From NCBI RefSeq assembly GCF_000513115.1, contig NZ_BAUU01000011.1, forward strand, positions 81,218 through 145,217: a stretch of DNA of 64,000 nucleotides. Direction: 5' to 3'. Under the pieces are notes generated by a model, which saw only the letters and a program-made list of their open reading frames with translations, had not been told where the DNA came from and ran no database searches. The position numbers and the translations under genes are program-made. Positions 53,175-61,425 of this stretch are shown one piece after another. Within the stretch, counting starts at the first letter, position 1. Each line of letters begins with the position of its first letter. Source of the DNA: Halalkalibacter hemicellulosilyticusJCM 9152 (GTDB lineage Bacteria > Bacillota > Bacilli > Bacillales > Bacillaceae_D).

Positions 53175-53624
53175 ATGAGGATGAACGAAACTAAACATAT
53201 TTTAGCGCTACCGTTTTTCATGATTTTCTTACTTGCATTACTTGGAGTTCCTCGTGTAATTGCTCACGACTTACAATTGGTTGAGCCGGGTAGCTTCGCT
53301 AATTCGTTACTGGCTATTATTCCGCCTCTTATTTGGTTAGCGTTTGTGATATGGAAAGGGATCAGCCCTTTTAAGCCATTAGTATACATTGGAGTCTTTT
53401 ATGGAGTCTTGTTAGGAATAACACATCAAATCTTGTGGGGAGTCGCTTTTGAAACAGCGCCGACATTAGGTGGGAATTTAAGTGATCTCCCTCCACTCGC
53501 ACATTCATTAATAACAAGAGTGTTTGGGTTTGTAAGTAGTGTCTTGACTGGGACTCTATTAGGTGTCATTGTGGGGTTTGTAGGCTTATTTATTTATTTG
53601 ATTAGGAATAAAACAAGAAAGTGA
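53175..53624 (+). CDS. four-helix integral membrane hypothetical protein
   Basis: The 149-residue protein starts at the ATG 53175 with AAGGAG seven bases upstream; an upstream in-frame ATG at 53133 lacks one. Four hydrophobic segments are seen (about residues 8-27, 40-60, 70-90 and 115-140). I do not recognise the family. Its position after the kinase gene may be fortuitous. Confidence 0.65.
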   Translation: MRMNETKHILALPFFMIFLLALLGVPRVIAHDLQLVEPGSFANSLLAIIPPLIWLAFVIWKGISPFKPLVYIGVFYGVLLGITHQILWGVAFETAPTLGGNLSDLPPLAHSLITRVFGFVSSVLTGTLLGVIVGFVGLFIYLIRNKTRK

Positions 53625-53740
53625 ATTTGTGAATCAAGCAATTAAGAATTTTGTTGGTTAGCCCTTAAATGAATGGAATAATAAAATTGTGAGACAACTA
53701 AAAAGTTTAAGGAACTTTCTGTAGTTGGGAATAAAAAATT

Positions 53741-53781
53741 AAACGACCTTAGCTCTATAGTAAATGAATCTAAGGTCGTTT
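53741..53781. terminator. bidirectional terminator
   Basis: AAACGACCTTAG pairs perfectly with CTAAGGTCGTTT. On the minus strand AATTTTTTATT follows, which fits the end of the pseudogene at 53840. Confidence 0.8.
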
Positions 53782-53839
53782 AGTATGATTTGATAGATTA
53801 TTTAGTTTTTATTCGAAGCGAAACTTCAATAACATGTAA

Positions 53840-54229
53840 TCAATCGGTTTTTGTCCAATTTCCTCCACCGAAGGATTCAAAACCAAGATCATTTTCGGAA
53901 ATTTCAACGATCGCTGAACCTTCATAATTGTCATTTGCGATAATACTATCTAAATTTCCTGAGAAACTATTTAAACGGGCCCAGTAACCTGAACCATCAC
54001 TTCTGTAAGTACCAGGTTCAATATCTTTACCAACAAGAAACATACCGTCACTGAACTCTGTTAATAAATCTCCCTCATAGTCATCTTCAATTTTAATCCA
54101 ATCACCTGAGCCCATGGAACTGAAACCAGCATCGGATTCACTAATTTCAACATAAGCTACGCCTTGAATATTCCCATTTGCAATAATATCATCAAATTCG
54201 CCGCTAAACCCAGAAAGTCGCTCCCAATC
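53840..54229 (-). pseudogene. 5'-truncated surface-repeat protein remnant
   Basis: The frame contains two copies of a repeat ending in a WxK/WTK motif: WERLSGFSGEFDDIIANG then WARLNSFSGNLDSIIAND, each followed by VEISESDAGF- or VEISENDLGF-like text, plus VGKDIEPGTYRSDG. Such repeats normally belong to secreted lipoproteins. A TAA (54230-54232) lies directly before the first repeat, and no signal peptide or start precedes it; the only internal ATG at 54115 is within the first repeat. It is best read as a remnant of a larger gene. Confidence 0.65.
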
Positions 54230-54315
54230 TTAAATAACTAATTTTGCTCTAAACGAACTTATAAACATGGTAACATGTAACATAAGATAAAATAATAATA
54301 GGTAGGTGATGTAAT

Positions 54316-54933
54316 ATGGAGCCTAAGTGGCTAGAATGGGCGAAGCAACTTCAAGCAATTGCACAGGCAGGTTTAACGTATTCGAAGGATGTTTATGACT
54401 TAGAACGGTTTGAAATGATTAGAAATCTTAGTGTTGAAATAATGGCTGAATATACCGAAGTCGATCAGGATATGATTAAAGAGTTGTTTACGAATGAAAC
54501 CGGCTACGCGACACCAAAGGTCGATATTCGTGCGGTTGTTTTCCAAGAAAATAAACTCTTAATGGTAAAAGAAAAAGCGGATGGTCAATGGGCTTTACCC
54601 GGTGGCTGGGGTGATATTGGCTTAACCCCAAGTGAAGTAGCAGTAAAAGAGGTGAAAGAGGAATCCGGATTTGAAGTAAAACCTGTTAAATTAATTGGAA
54701 TACTAGATAAAAAGTGCCACCCTCACCCTCCATCCCCTTATCACGTCTATAAAATTTTTATTCAATGCGAGATTATTGGTGGACAAGCAAAGAAAGGAAT
54801 GGAAACGAGTGAGGTTGACTTCTTTACGGAGAATGAACTACCAACTTTATCAGTAGAAAGAAATACTGAATCACAAATTCATTGGGTGTTTAAGCATTTA
54901 CACCATCTAGAAGAGCCAGTGTATGTTGATTGA
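54316..54933 (+). CDS. Nudix hydrolase with NUDIX_N_2 extension
   Basis: The 205-residue protein has an N-terminal helical region (EPKWLEWAKQLQAIAQAGLTYSKD) characteristic of a Nudix subfamily, followed by the Nudix box in PGGWGDIGLTPSEVAVKEVKEESGF, which retains the G-x5-E-x7-x-E-x-x-E-E-x-G pattern apart from Arg to Lys. It hydrolyses nucleoside diphosphates linked to another moiety, perhaps ADP-ribose. Monocistronic, with its own terminator. Confidence 0.88.
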   Translation: MEPKWLEWAKQLQAIAQAGLTYSKDVYDLERFEMIRNLSVEIMAEYTEVDQDMIKELFTNETGYATPKVDIRAVVFQENKLLMVKEKADGQWALPGGWGDIGLTPSEVAVKEVKEESGFEVKPVKLIGILDKKCHPHPPSPYHVYKIFIQCEIIGGQAKKGMETSEVDFFTENELPTLSVERNTESQIHWVFKHLHHLEEPVYVD

Positions 54934-54977
54934 CTTTAGAAGAAGAGCAACTTTATACATATCGTGAAAGAAAACTA

Positions 54978-55015
54978 GGCATTTAGAAGAGTTGTCCCTA
55001 AATGTCTTTTCTTTA
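54978..55015 (+). terminator. terminator after the Nudix gene
   Basis: GGCATTTAG pairs with CTAAATGTC (one G-U) and is followed by TTTTCTTT. Confidence 0.7.
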
Positions 55016-55149
55016 TCCATTCTCTATATATTGAACTAATTCAAAAGTCTCTAATTTTAAATGTATACAATTTATGTCTTCTTTATTTATGGATTATGGT
55101 AAAATTAGGATTGGTTAAAATCGAAGACATCATCTAAGGAGGGATTCTT

Positions 55150-55341
55150 TTGGAGGCAATATTGACACTACTTCCAATACTATTTCTTGCAGCTTTGCTA
55201 GCTGTCTTTTGGGTCGTCATTTATTTTATTTTTAAGAAGTTATTATCTAATACGTTTGTGAGTAAATCGAGGTTAGAAGAGACAGAACGGAAGGTGAGGG
55301 ACCTGTCGAAAGAGCTCGAGTTGCTGAAGGAAGTAAAATGA
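55150..55341 (+). CDS. small membrane-anchored coiled-coil protein
   Basis: The 63-residue protein starts at TTG with AGGAGGG upstream. Residues about 3-28 form one membrane helix, and the C-terminal KSRLEETERKVRDLSKELEL is a short coiled coil. I do not recognise it; such proteins are common in Bacillaceae and may scaffold larger membrane proteins. Confidence 0.65.
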   Translation: MEAILTLLPILFLAALLAVFWVVIYFIFKKLLSNTFVSKSRLEETERKVRDLSKELELLKEVK

Positions 55342-55489
55342 TAGAAGAAAAGAATAGCAATAGATTTAAAAATTAGTGATATTTAAGCTTTAAGTAAATG
55401 TCTCATATCAGTATTTAGTAAAATTTTTGGTAGATTTATTTCTGATGTACACTGTCTCACATGTAGTGTAGAAGATGAGAGGTGATGAG

Positions 55490-56197
55490 GTGAAGGAACG
55501 TGTAAGAGGAGCGTTTGATCAACTTGCAGCTGTATATGAAAAGAATATTGATAAAAAAAGTTTATATAATAGTGAGTATGAAAGACCTGCGATGATGAGA
55601 CTGCTACCGGATCATTTAAATGGTAAGACGGTGTTAGATGCAGGCTGTGCGGCTGGCTGGTATACTGAGCAATTAATAAATCGAGGGGCAACGACTGTCG
55701 CCACAGATATAAGCCTTGAAATGGTCAATGCTACGAGAAGACGAGTTGGAGAAAAAGCCTCGGTTCATTCGTTAGATTTATGTGAAGATCTATCATTTGA
55801 ACGTCATTCATTTGATCTCATTCTAAGCTCACTGACTTTGCATTACATCAAGGATTGGGAGCGAACGTTCAGTGAATTTCAGCGAGTGCTGAAACCGAAT
55901 GGGATGTTTTTGTTTTCCGTTCACCACCCTTTTGCAGATATAGATTTACTAAAAGGCCCTCATTATTTCTTAGTTGAATTAATCATTGATCAATGGAACA
56001 AAGAAGGGAAAGTATATGAAGTCCCGTTCTACCGCAGGCCGTTAAGTGAAATTGTTAATCGTACCTCAACTTATTTTTCTATTGAGGAAATGATTGAGCC
56101 ACAGCCGACGACGTCATTTAAGGAGCAGGCTCCCGAAAAGTATGATCGACTTATGAAAAAGCCGCAATTCTTAATAATAAAGGTGATCAATCATTAG
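55490..56197 (+). CDS. SAM-dependent methyltransferase
   Basis: About 235 residues. TVLDAGCAAGWYTEQL is motif I (SAM binding), VATDISLEMVNATRRR motif II, and FDLILSSLTLHYIKDWERTF motif III, giving a class I methyltransferase of the Methyltransf_11 type. I choose the GTG at 55490, preceded by GAGGTGAT, over the ATG at 55475, which has no ribosome binding site. Substrate unknown. Terminator at 56218-56260. Confidence 0.88.
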   Translation: MKERVRGAFDQLAAVYEKNIDKKSLYNSEYERPAMMRLLPDHLNGKTVLDAGCAAGWYTEQLINRGATTVATDISLEMVNATRRRVGEKASVHSLDLCEDLSFERHSFDLILSSLTLHYIKDWERTFSEFQRVLKPNGMFLFSVHHPFADIDLLKGPHYFLVELIIDQWNKEGKVYEVPFYRRPLSEIVNRTSTYFSIEEMIEPQPTTSFKEQAPEKYDRLMKKPQFLIIKVINH

Positions 56198-56217
56198 AGA
56201 GAGTACAAAGCTTATCC

Positions 56218-56260
56218 AAGTGCAATTCTTTCAGTATAAGAGGATTGCACTTTTGTTTGT
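56218..56260 (+). terminator. terminator after the methyltransferase gene
   Basis: AAGTGCAAT pairs perfectly with ATTGCACTT, with TTTTGTTTG following. Confidence 0.75.
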
Positions 56261-56384
56261 TTTAAAATCACGTAAGCGATGGTAAGATGAATCAATATTA
56301 GATAATAGTTAGGTGTAGAAGGAGGAAGAAGAATCCACTTCAACTGCTAAACAACTAGAATATGACAGTTAGGAAGTCTGATTA

Positions 56385-56915
56385 ATGGAAAAGGAACTAG
56401 TAGTGAAAGAATACTCATCTGAGAACAAAACTCAAGTGCTTGAGTTAATTCTTCACATTCAACAAAAGGAATACGGCATAGCGATTACGAAGGAAGATCA
56501 GCCTGATTTGTTTATGATAGAAGACTATTATCAGAAGGGGAACGGAAACTTTTGGGTTGCTCTTTATGGTAGAGAAGTCGTTGGTACGATTAGTTTGTTA
56601 GACATTGGCAACCAGCATGTTGCCTTAAGAAAGATGTTTGTGCAAAAGGAATTTCGAGGCGCAACGTTTAAAACGGCGAGCTTATTACTACAAACGGCTC
56701 TTAGGTGGGCAAAAGAACGTTCAATGGAAATCGTGTACCTCGGAACAACAGAACAATTTCTAGCAGCTCATCGATTTTATGAAAAGAATGGATTTACTCC
56801 TATCGAAATGAATGAATTGCCAAAGACATTTCCAGTATTGCAGGTGGATCGGAAATTCTATAAATACGTGGTTAGTGGAAGAGATTATAGAATGGGCTAT
56901 TCTGCACGTTTATGA
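56385..56915 (+). CDS. GNAT N-acetyltransferase
   Basis: The 176-residue protein has the GNAT fold: LRKMFVQKEFRGATFKTASLL holds the acetyl-CoA pyrophosphate loop and YLGTTEQFLAAHRFYEKNGF the final strand and helix. No substrate can be read from sequence. The gene starts at ATG 56385 with AGGAAG upstream and is followed by a hairpin. Confidence 0.88.
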   Translation: MEKELVVKEYSSENKTQVLELILHIQQKEYGIAITKEDQPDLFMIEDYYQKGNGNFWVALYGREVVGTISLLDIGNQHVALRKMFVQKEFRGATFKTASLLLQTALRWAKERSMEIVYLGTTEQFLAAHRFYEKNGFTPIEMNELPKTFPVLQVDRKFYKYVVSGRDYRMGYSARL

Positions 56916-56952
56916 AACACGGTTCGTCACTGACATCTCGAACAATCGTGTT
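56916..56952 (+). terminator. hairpin after the GNAT gene
   Basis: AACACG pairs with CGTGTT and GTTCG with CGAAC in the same hairpin. No T-run follows, so it is a weak candidate. Confidence 0.4.
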
Positions 56953-57092
56953 CAGATGAGAATCCGAACGTTTAGACGATGTAGATAATTCAGGAGCGGT
57001 GAATGTGCACCACTCTTGTATTTGTTCGGTTTCTCATGTATTAAAAGACTGTTGTCCCACTCTCGTTCGTTTCTATATAGCATTGTTGAAAT

Positions 57093-57545
57093 TTATTTAG
57101 GCTCCGGTGTAGAGCTCACCTTTGTTATTGTTGGTACTTGTGAGAAAATGAAATGTGTAACGGTTTGTGCGTATGGGTTCACATCCTCTATAAATTGTTC
57201 AGCTTGCGAAAAGGTTTCAAAGTGCATTTTAAGCATAAAGCAAGCATTTCCGGCGATACGATAGCAAAATTCAACATTTGGAAATGTTTGAATTAATCTT
57301 TTAAAGGATGCGTAATCTCCGTTTTTTACAGTTGCTTCAATGATACATTGAATGGGTAAGTTTAATTGGTGATAATCAATTTCTAATGTATAGCTCTTAA
57401 TAATACCGAATGATTCCATTTGTCTTACTCGTTCTGTAACAGACGGTGATGATAAATGAACTCTTCTTCCAAGTTCACTCATTGATAAGCGACTATTCCT
57501 GTTTAATTCATCAAGTATTTGTCTATCGATATCATCTATTTTCAT
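57093..57545 (-). CDS. Lrp/AsnC-family transcription regulator
   Basis: The 150-residue protein has an N-terminal winged helix (IDDIDRQILDELNRNSRLSM, LSSPSVTERVRQMESFGII) and a C-terminal RAM domain (LPIQCIIEATVKNGDYASF, FCYRIAGNACFMLKM) that binds amino acids or similar ligands. It is divergent from an AhpD-like gene across a 122-base spacer, so it probably controls that gene and/or itself. Confidence 0.92.
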   Translation of the reverse strand: MKIDDIDRQILDELNRNSRLSMSELGRRVHLSSPSVTERVRQMESFGIIKSYTLEIDYHQLNLPIQCIIEATVKNGDYASFKRLIQTFPNVEFCYRIAGNACFMLKMHFETFSQAEQFIEDVNPYAQTVTHFIFSQVPTITKVSSTPEPK

Positions 57546-57667
57546 TTTGAAAGTAAAACTCCTTTATTAATTATATTTTTAAATCAAATAACCATTTATT
57601 CATATTGAATTTAATGTGGTTTAATTGTTTTGTTTTCTATAATTAATATAACAAGGAGGGGTTGCAA

Positions 57668-58075
57668 GTGACAAGGATTCAGAAATCAAGCTTTGGAAAT
57701 ACACCATTTCAACAACTTTTAGGTCATAATATCGAGGTCATGAATAGTTGGTCCCATTTAGGGAGTGTGCTAGAGAAAGATGCTTTGCTGTCTTCTCATT
57801 TGAAGGAACAAGTAAGAAGAACGTTAGCCCAAAGTAATGGGTGTGAGTATTGCAAAGCAAAAGGAAAGCCTGATCCTAACAAATTCGATTTAAAAACGTC
57901 TATTGCGGTTGGTTTTGCTGAGGTGTTTTTAAAGCAAAGACCTTTAATACCAGACTCATCATTTAATATTTTACAGCAGTATTTTTCCGAGGAAGAAATT
58001 AGTGAGCTGTGTGCCTTTATCGCTTTTACGACGGCTTCACAATTTTTCGGTGCAATGATGCAGTTGAAAGTGTAA
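57668..58075 (+). CDS. carboxymuconolactone decarboxylase/AhpD-like protein
   Basis: About 135 residues with the CxxC of the AhpD branch in GCEYCKAKGKPDP, so it may have thiol peroxidase-like or reductase activity. I choose GTG 57668, seven bases after AAGGAGGG, over the TTG at 57662, which is too close. It is divergent from the Lrp gene and followed by the MEKHLA gene. Substrate unknown. Confidence 0.8.
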   Translation: MTRIQKSSFGNTPFQQLLGHNIEVMNSWSHLGSVLEKDALLSSHLKEQVRRTLAQSNGCEYCKAKGKPDPNKFDLKTSIAVGFAEVFLKQRPLIPDSSFNILQQYFSEEEISELCAFIAFTTASQFFGAMMQLKV

Positions 58076-58145
58076 TTGTCCAAATGATAAAGGCTAAAAA
58101 TAAAGATGAGGATATATGTATTATTTCGGGAGGGGAGAGTTGTAG

Positions 58146-58604
58146 ATGGACATGTCTGTGGATGGATATACAGAGGAACATGCGATACGATTAAACAAAA
58201 GCTTTAAACGATGGATCGGTCGAGATCTAATTTCTTTAGATCATCATAAAAGCTATTTGCAGCAGCTCATGGATAGTAAAACAGTGATTTTGTCACATGG
58301 AATTGAAGCTGATCCTATACTTAATTTTGGTAATCAAGCTGCACTGACATTATGGGAAATGGATCGAGCGACCTTCTTAGAAACGCCATCACGCCTGACT
58401 GCTGAACCTAAAGAAAGAATGGATCGAGCGCATTTCATTAAACAAGTAAAAGAAAATAATTATGTTGATCATTATACAGGGATTCGAATTTCAAGTACAG
58501 GGAAGAGATTCTATATTAAACAAGCAATAGTTTGGAATGTATTTGATGAGAACGATCATTATTATGGGCAAGCTGCAACATTTATAGACTATGAATATGT
58601 ATAA
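58146..58604 (+). CDS. MEKHLA domain protein
   Basis: The 152-residue protein has a PAS-like MEKHLA domain; ILNFGNQAALTLWEMD, PSRLTAEP, IRISSTGKRFYIKQA and GQAATF are its conserved blocks. The domain occurs alone in bacteria and at the end of plant class III HD-Zip factors. In plants it is regulatory, binding a small molecule or redox signal. GGGAGGGGAG precedes the ATG. It follows the AhpD-like gene by 70 bases and precedes map by 33. Confidence 0.85.
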   Translation: MDMSVDGYTEEHAIRLNKSFKRWIGRDLISLDHHKSYLQQLMDSKTVILSHGIEADPILNFGNQAALTLWEMDRATFLETPSRLTAEPKERMDRAHFIKQVKENNYVDHYTGIRISSTGKRFYIKQAIVWNVFDENDHYYGQAATFIDYEYV

Positions 58605-58637
58605 ATATTCCATAATCACATGAAAGGGGAGGGAATT

Positions 58638-59384
58638 ATGATTACCTTAAAAAGTGAAAGGGAAATTCGAATCATGCATGAAGCCGGTAAGCTACTTGCT
58701 TCGTGCCATAAGGAAATTGCGAAAATGATCAAGCCAGGGATGACAACTTTGGAAATTGATCAATTTGTAGAAGAATATTTACTGAAACATGGTGCAACGC
58801 CTGAACAAAAGGGCTTTAATGATTATCAATTTGCGACGTGTGCTTCAATTAATGATGAAATTTGTCATGGTTTTCCTAGAGCACAGCCTTTGCGTAATGG
58901 TGATATTGTGACCATTGATATGGTCGTGAATTTACATGGTGGTTTAGCTGATTCTGCATGGAGTTATGTAGTTGGAACCGTCCCTAACAAAACGAGGAGG
59001 CTATTGGAGGTCACGAAAGAGTCTCTTTATAAAGGAATTGAAAAAGCCTATGTCGGAAATCGGTTAGGAGATATCGGTCACGCTATTCAAACATACGTAG
59101 AGTCTGAAGGCTTTTCGGTAGTCCGTGATTTTACTGGGCATGGAGTTGGACCAACTTTGCATGAGCCACCACAAGTTCTCCACTTTGGCGAACCGAATAC
59201 AGGTAGGAAACTAAAGGAAGGGATGGTCATTACCATTGAACCAATGGTAAATGAGGGAAGCTGGCATAGTCAAATGGATATGAATGGATGGACAGCTAGG
59301 ACTAGAGATCGCAAGCTTTCGGCACAGTATGAACATACAATTGCTATAACGAAAAAGGGACCTGTGATACTAACAGAACAGTAG
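58638..59384 (+). CDS. map: type I methionine aminopeptidase
   Basis: About 248 residues. ASINDEICHGF holds the substrate His, IDMVVNLHGGLADSAW two metal Asp, FTGHGVGPTLHEPP a metal His, TIEPMV a metal Glu and YEHTIAI the last Glu. It removes the N-terminal Met from nascent proteins. I start at ATG 58638, eight bases after AAAGGGGAGGG, rather than 58620. It is not in the ribosomal-protein operon, so it is probably the second, accessory Map that many Bacillaceae have. Confidence 0.92.
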   Translation: MITLKSEREIRIMHEAGKLLASCHKEIAKMIKPGMTTLEIDQFVEEYLLKHGATPEQKGFNDYQFATCASINDEICHGFPRAQPLRNGDIVTIDMVVNLHGGLADSAWSYVVGTVPNKTRRLLEVTKESLYKGIEKAYVGNRLGDIGHAIQTYVESEGFSVVRDFTGHGVGPTLHEPPQVLHFGEPNTGRKLKEGMVITIEPMVNEGSWHSQMDMNGWTARTRDRKLSAQYEHTIAITKKGPVILTEQ

Positions 59385-59537
59385 CTGATAGTGGCAGGGA
59401 TCCTTTGATTGAATATGTAATGCCTTAACTAAATGAATGATCATTACAAGCTTAGAAGAAGGAAGCCATATTCATCATATAGATGATGAGTAGATTGAAT
59501 GATAAAAACATTTATAAATAGTAGTCCACTTACATGG

Positions 59538-59948
59538 CTATTGCCTTCTAGCAATCTTAAATCCGTTATCAATAGGTTCAAAGCCCATTTTCGGATAATA
59601 GTCCATAGCCGAGGGAGCAGATAGGAGGATCAGTGCTACTTCCTCGCTAAGCTCTGCTTGTATAAATCGTATTAGTTCAGTCCCGATCCCTTGATGCTGA
59701 TACTTTATATCAACTGCTAGATCAGATAAGTAACAGCAATAGCTGTAGTCTGTTATAGCACGTGCTATACCAACGAGCTGATTTTGATGTCGCGCTGTTA
59801 TGAGAAGATCAGCATGGTCAATCATTTTTTGCAATCGAGTAAGATCATCGGCAGGTCTTTTAATCCCAGAGCTTTTAAACACACTAGCTAATTCACTTGC
59901 AGGAATGTCGTCTTCTTTTTGATATGTTATGTTGGTTAGATGGTTCAT
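59538..59948 (-). CDS. GNAT N-acetyltransferase
   Basis: The 136-residue protein has LSDLAVDIKYQHQGIGTELIRF (acetyl-CoA loop Q-x-x-G-I-G) and DYYPKMGFEPID as the GNAT ending. Compact single-domain form like YjdJ/YhbS. No substrate is readable. GGAGG lies just before its ATG (minus strand). Confidence 0.88.
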   Translation of the reverse strand: MNHLTNITYQKEDDIPASELASVFKSSGIKRPADDLTRLQKMIDHADLLITARHQNQLVGIARAITDYSYCCYLSDLAVDIKYQHQGIGTELIRFIQAELSEEVALILLSAPSAMDYYPKMGFEPIDNGFKIARRQ

Positions 59949-60157
59949 TTTTTTATCCTCCTTTATTGTATATCATATTTTACCATATATAGGATGGCGG
60001 TGGTATTCTGTGAATGAAGACAAAGTGAAAAGTCGTCTCGTTTAGGCCATGAGTTAAATAGTAAATATTGAATGACGTCCTGCTAAGCTGTGACGTTTTT
60101 TATTTTGGAAAATCATTATTAAATGAAAAGATAGGAATTTCAATCAAATAAAATAAT

Positions 60158-60202
60158 ATTTATACCATATTACTTTGACAGACATAGTAATATGGTATAA
60201 AT
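60158..60202 (+). promoter_or_regulatory. PadR operator-promoter palindrome
   Basis: A perfect 17-base inverted repeat, ATTTATACCATATTACT paired with AGTAATATGGTATAAAT, spans 60158-60174 and 60186-60202. TTGACA (60175-60180) is exactly in the spacer, and TAAATT (60198-60203) lies 17 bases further. A protein bound here would block RNA polymerase, consistent with PadR autorepression. Confidence 0.88.
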
Positions 60203-60225
60203 TATATTGTAGGGGGTGAAAGAGT

Positions 60226-60582
60226 ATGTCGAATAAGATATCAACAGATTTAATACGTGGTCATACAGATACAATCATTTTGAATATTTTACGGCAGGGA
60301 GATAGTTACGGCTATCAAATTTATAAAACCATTATTCAATTAAGTCATAATCAGTATGAATTAAAAGAAGCAACGTTGTATACGGCTTTTCGACGGTTGC
60401 AAAAGGAAGGAATGATTACATCGTATTGGGGAGATGAAACGCAAGGTGGACGAAGAAAGTATTATCGACTGACTGAAGAAGGAGCTAATCGTTATGAGAG
60501 GAGTAAAAAAGAGTGGCATTTTGCTAAAGGTGTTTTAGATCAATTAATTGAAGGGGGAATTAAGAAAAATGAAAAATCGTAA
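60226..60582 (+). CDS. PadR-family transcription regulator
   Basis: The 118-residue protein is a PadR winged helix: DTIILNILRQGDSYGYQIYK, ELKEATLYTAFRRLQKEGMI and GRRKYYRLTEEGANRYERS, with a short C-terminal helix for dimerisation. It is preceded by its own palindromic operator and overlaps the next gene by 14 bases. It presumably represses the operon until a ligand or stress releases it. Confidence 0.93.
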   Translation: MSNKISTDLIRGHTDTIILNILRQGDSYGYQIYKTIIQLSHNQYELKEATLYTAFRRLQKEGMITSYWGDETQGGRRKYYRLTEEGANRYERSKKEWHFAKGVLDQLIEGGIKKNEKS

Positions 60583-61231
60583 CAATGGGTCGCAAAAGGT
60601 ACAAGTGTATGTGGATCGTTTGTTTGTTGGCGTAGGTGATAGTCAACAGCTGTTTGATCTAAAGGAGGAATTAACAACTAATTTGAGTGAAAAGATGAGT
60701 GACTATAAAAATACAGGTATGAAGGAAGAAGAAGCTTTTAAAGAAGCAATTCGCTCGTTAGGTGATTTGAGTGGATTAGTTAGTGAGATGAGAGAAATTG
60801 GTCAAGATCAAGCGAAACAAGCCGTTTATTCTTCAATGTCATCACGAGTGTCAGATGCAGGAATCGTTATCGGTATATTGGTTATTCTGTTTGGATTGCT
60901 GACTTGCGCTATGTTGTATTCCATGGGTTTATCGATGGATATTTCATCAAGTGCACTTATTTTCGTAGTAATTGGTGCACCGGTGGTCATTTATAGCGTA
61001 TTAACAAGAGAATCGAAAACAAAATATGCGATGAATAGAGTGAGAGCTCTGCTTTATGGGATTGCGACTGGAATGATTCTATTTAGTATGTTAGTAGCGA
61101 CTATGTCTGGATTTGCAACTGGTGAAATGTTTATTGCAATTAGTGTGTTTATGGTCTTTTTCTTAATCGGCATTGGAATATGGTTAAGCCTACTGTTTAC
61201 AGGGACAGGAAGGAGAAAAAAAGGTGCTTAA
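60569..61231 (+). CDS. HAAS-domain membrane protein
   Basis: About 220 residues. Residues about 5-90 form a HAAS-type helical domain (YVDRLFVGVGDSQQLFDLKEEL, MKEEEAFKEAIRSLGD), the usual partner of PadR regulators. Four hydrophobic segments follow. I choose ATG 60569, after GAAGGGGG, over 60548. Such proteins act at the membrane in envelope-stress modules, but their mechanism is unknown. Here no ABC permease is fused or adjacent. Confidence 0.83.
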   Translation: MKNRNNGSQKVQVYVDRLFVGVGDSQQLFDLKEELTTNLSEKMSDYKNTGMKEEEAFKEAIRSLGDLSGLVSEMREIGQDQAKQAVYSSMSSRVSDAGIVIGILVILFGLLTCAMLYSMGLSMDISSSALIFVVIGAPVVIYSVLTRESKTKYAMNRVRALLYGIATGMILFSMLVATMSGFATGEMFIAISVFMVFFLIGIGIWLSLLFTGTGRRKKGA

Positions 61232-61326
61232 GGTTGATGGTTGTAGTAGATGGGAAGAAACCGCCTTATTAAAAAGACGGCTCTAACAAATTGTGCACAT
61301 GAATCCTAATTGACGTTAGGATAATC

Positions 61327-61352
61327 GTGAGAAGTGTTGGTGCACTTCTCAC
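61327..61352 (+). terminator. terminator hairpin after the PadR operon
   Basis: GTGAGAAGTG pairs perfectly with CACTTCTCAC around a six-base loop. T-content downstream is modest. Confidence 0.55.
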
Positions 61353-61425
61353 ATAATTATACAGAAACTTCGCCTGTATTTCTAGAATGCAGGATTCCTT
61401 ATAGTGATAAGAAGGAGAAATGATT

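Noticed and set aside
60061..60100. Short ACGTC/GACGT hairpin followed by T as a terminator
   Set aside because: Only five base pairs, and no plus-strand gene ends before it.
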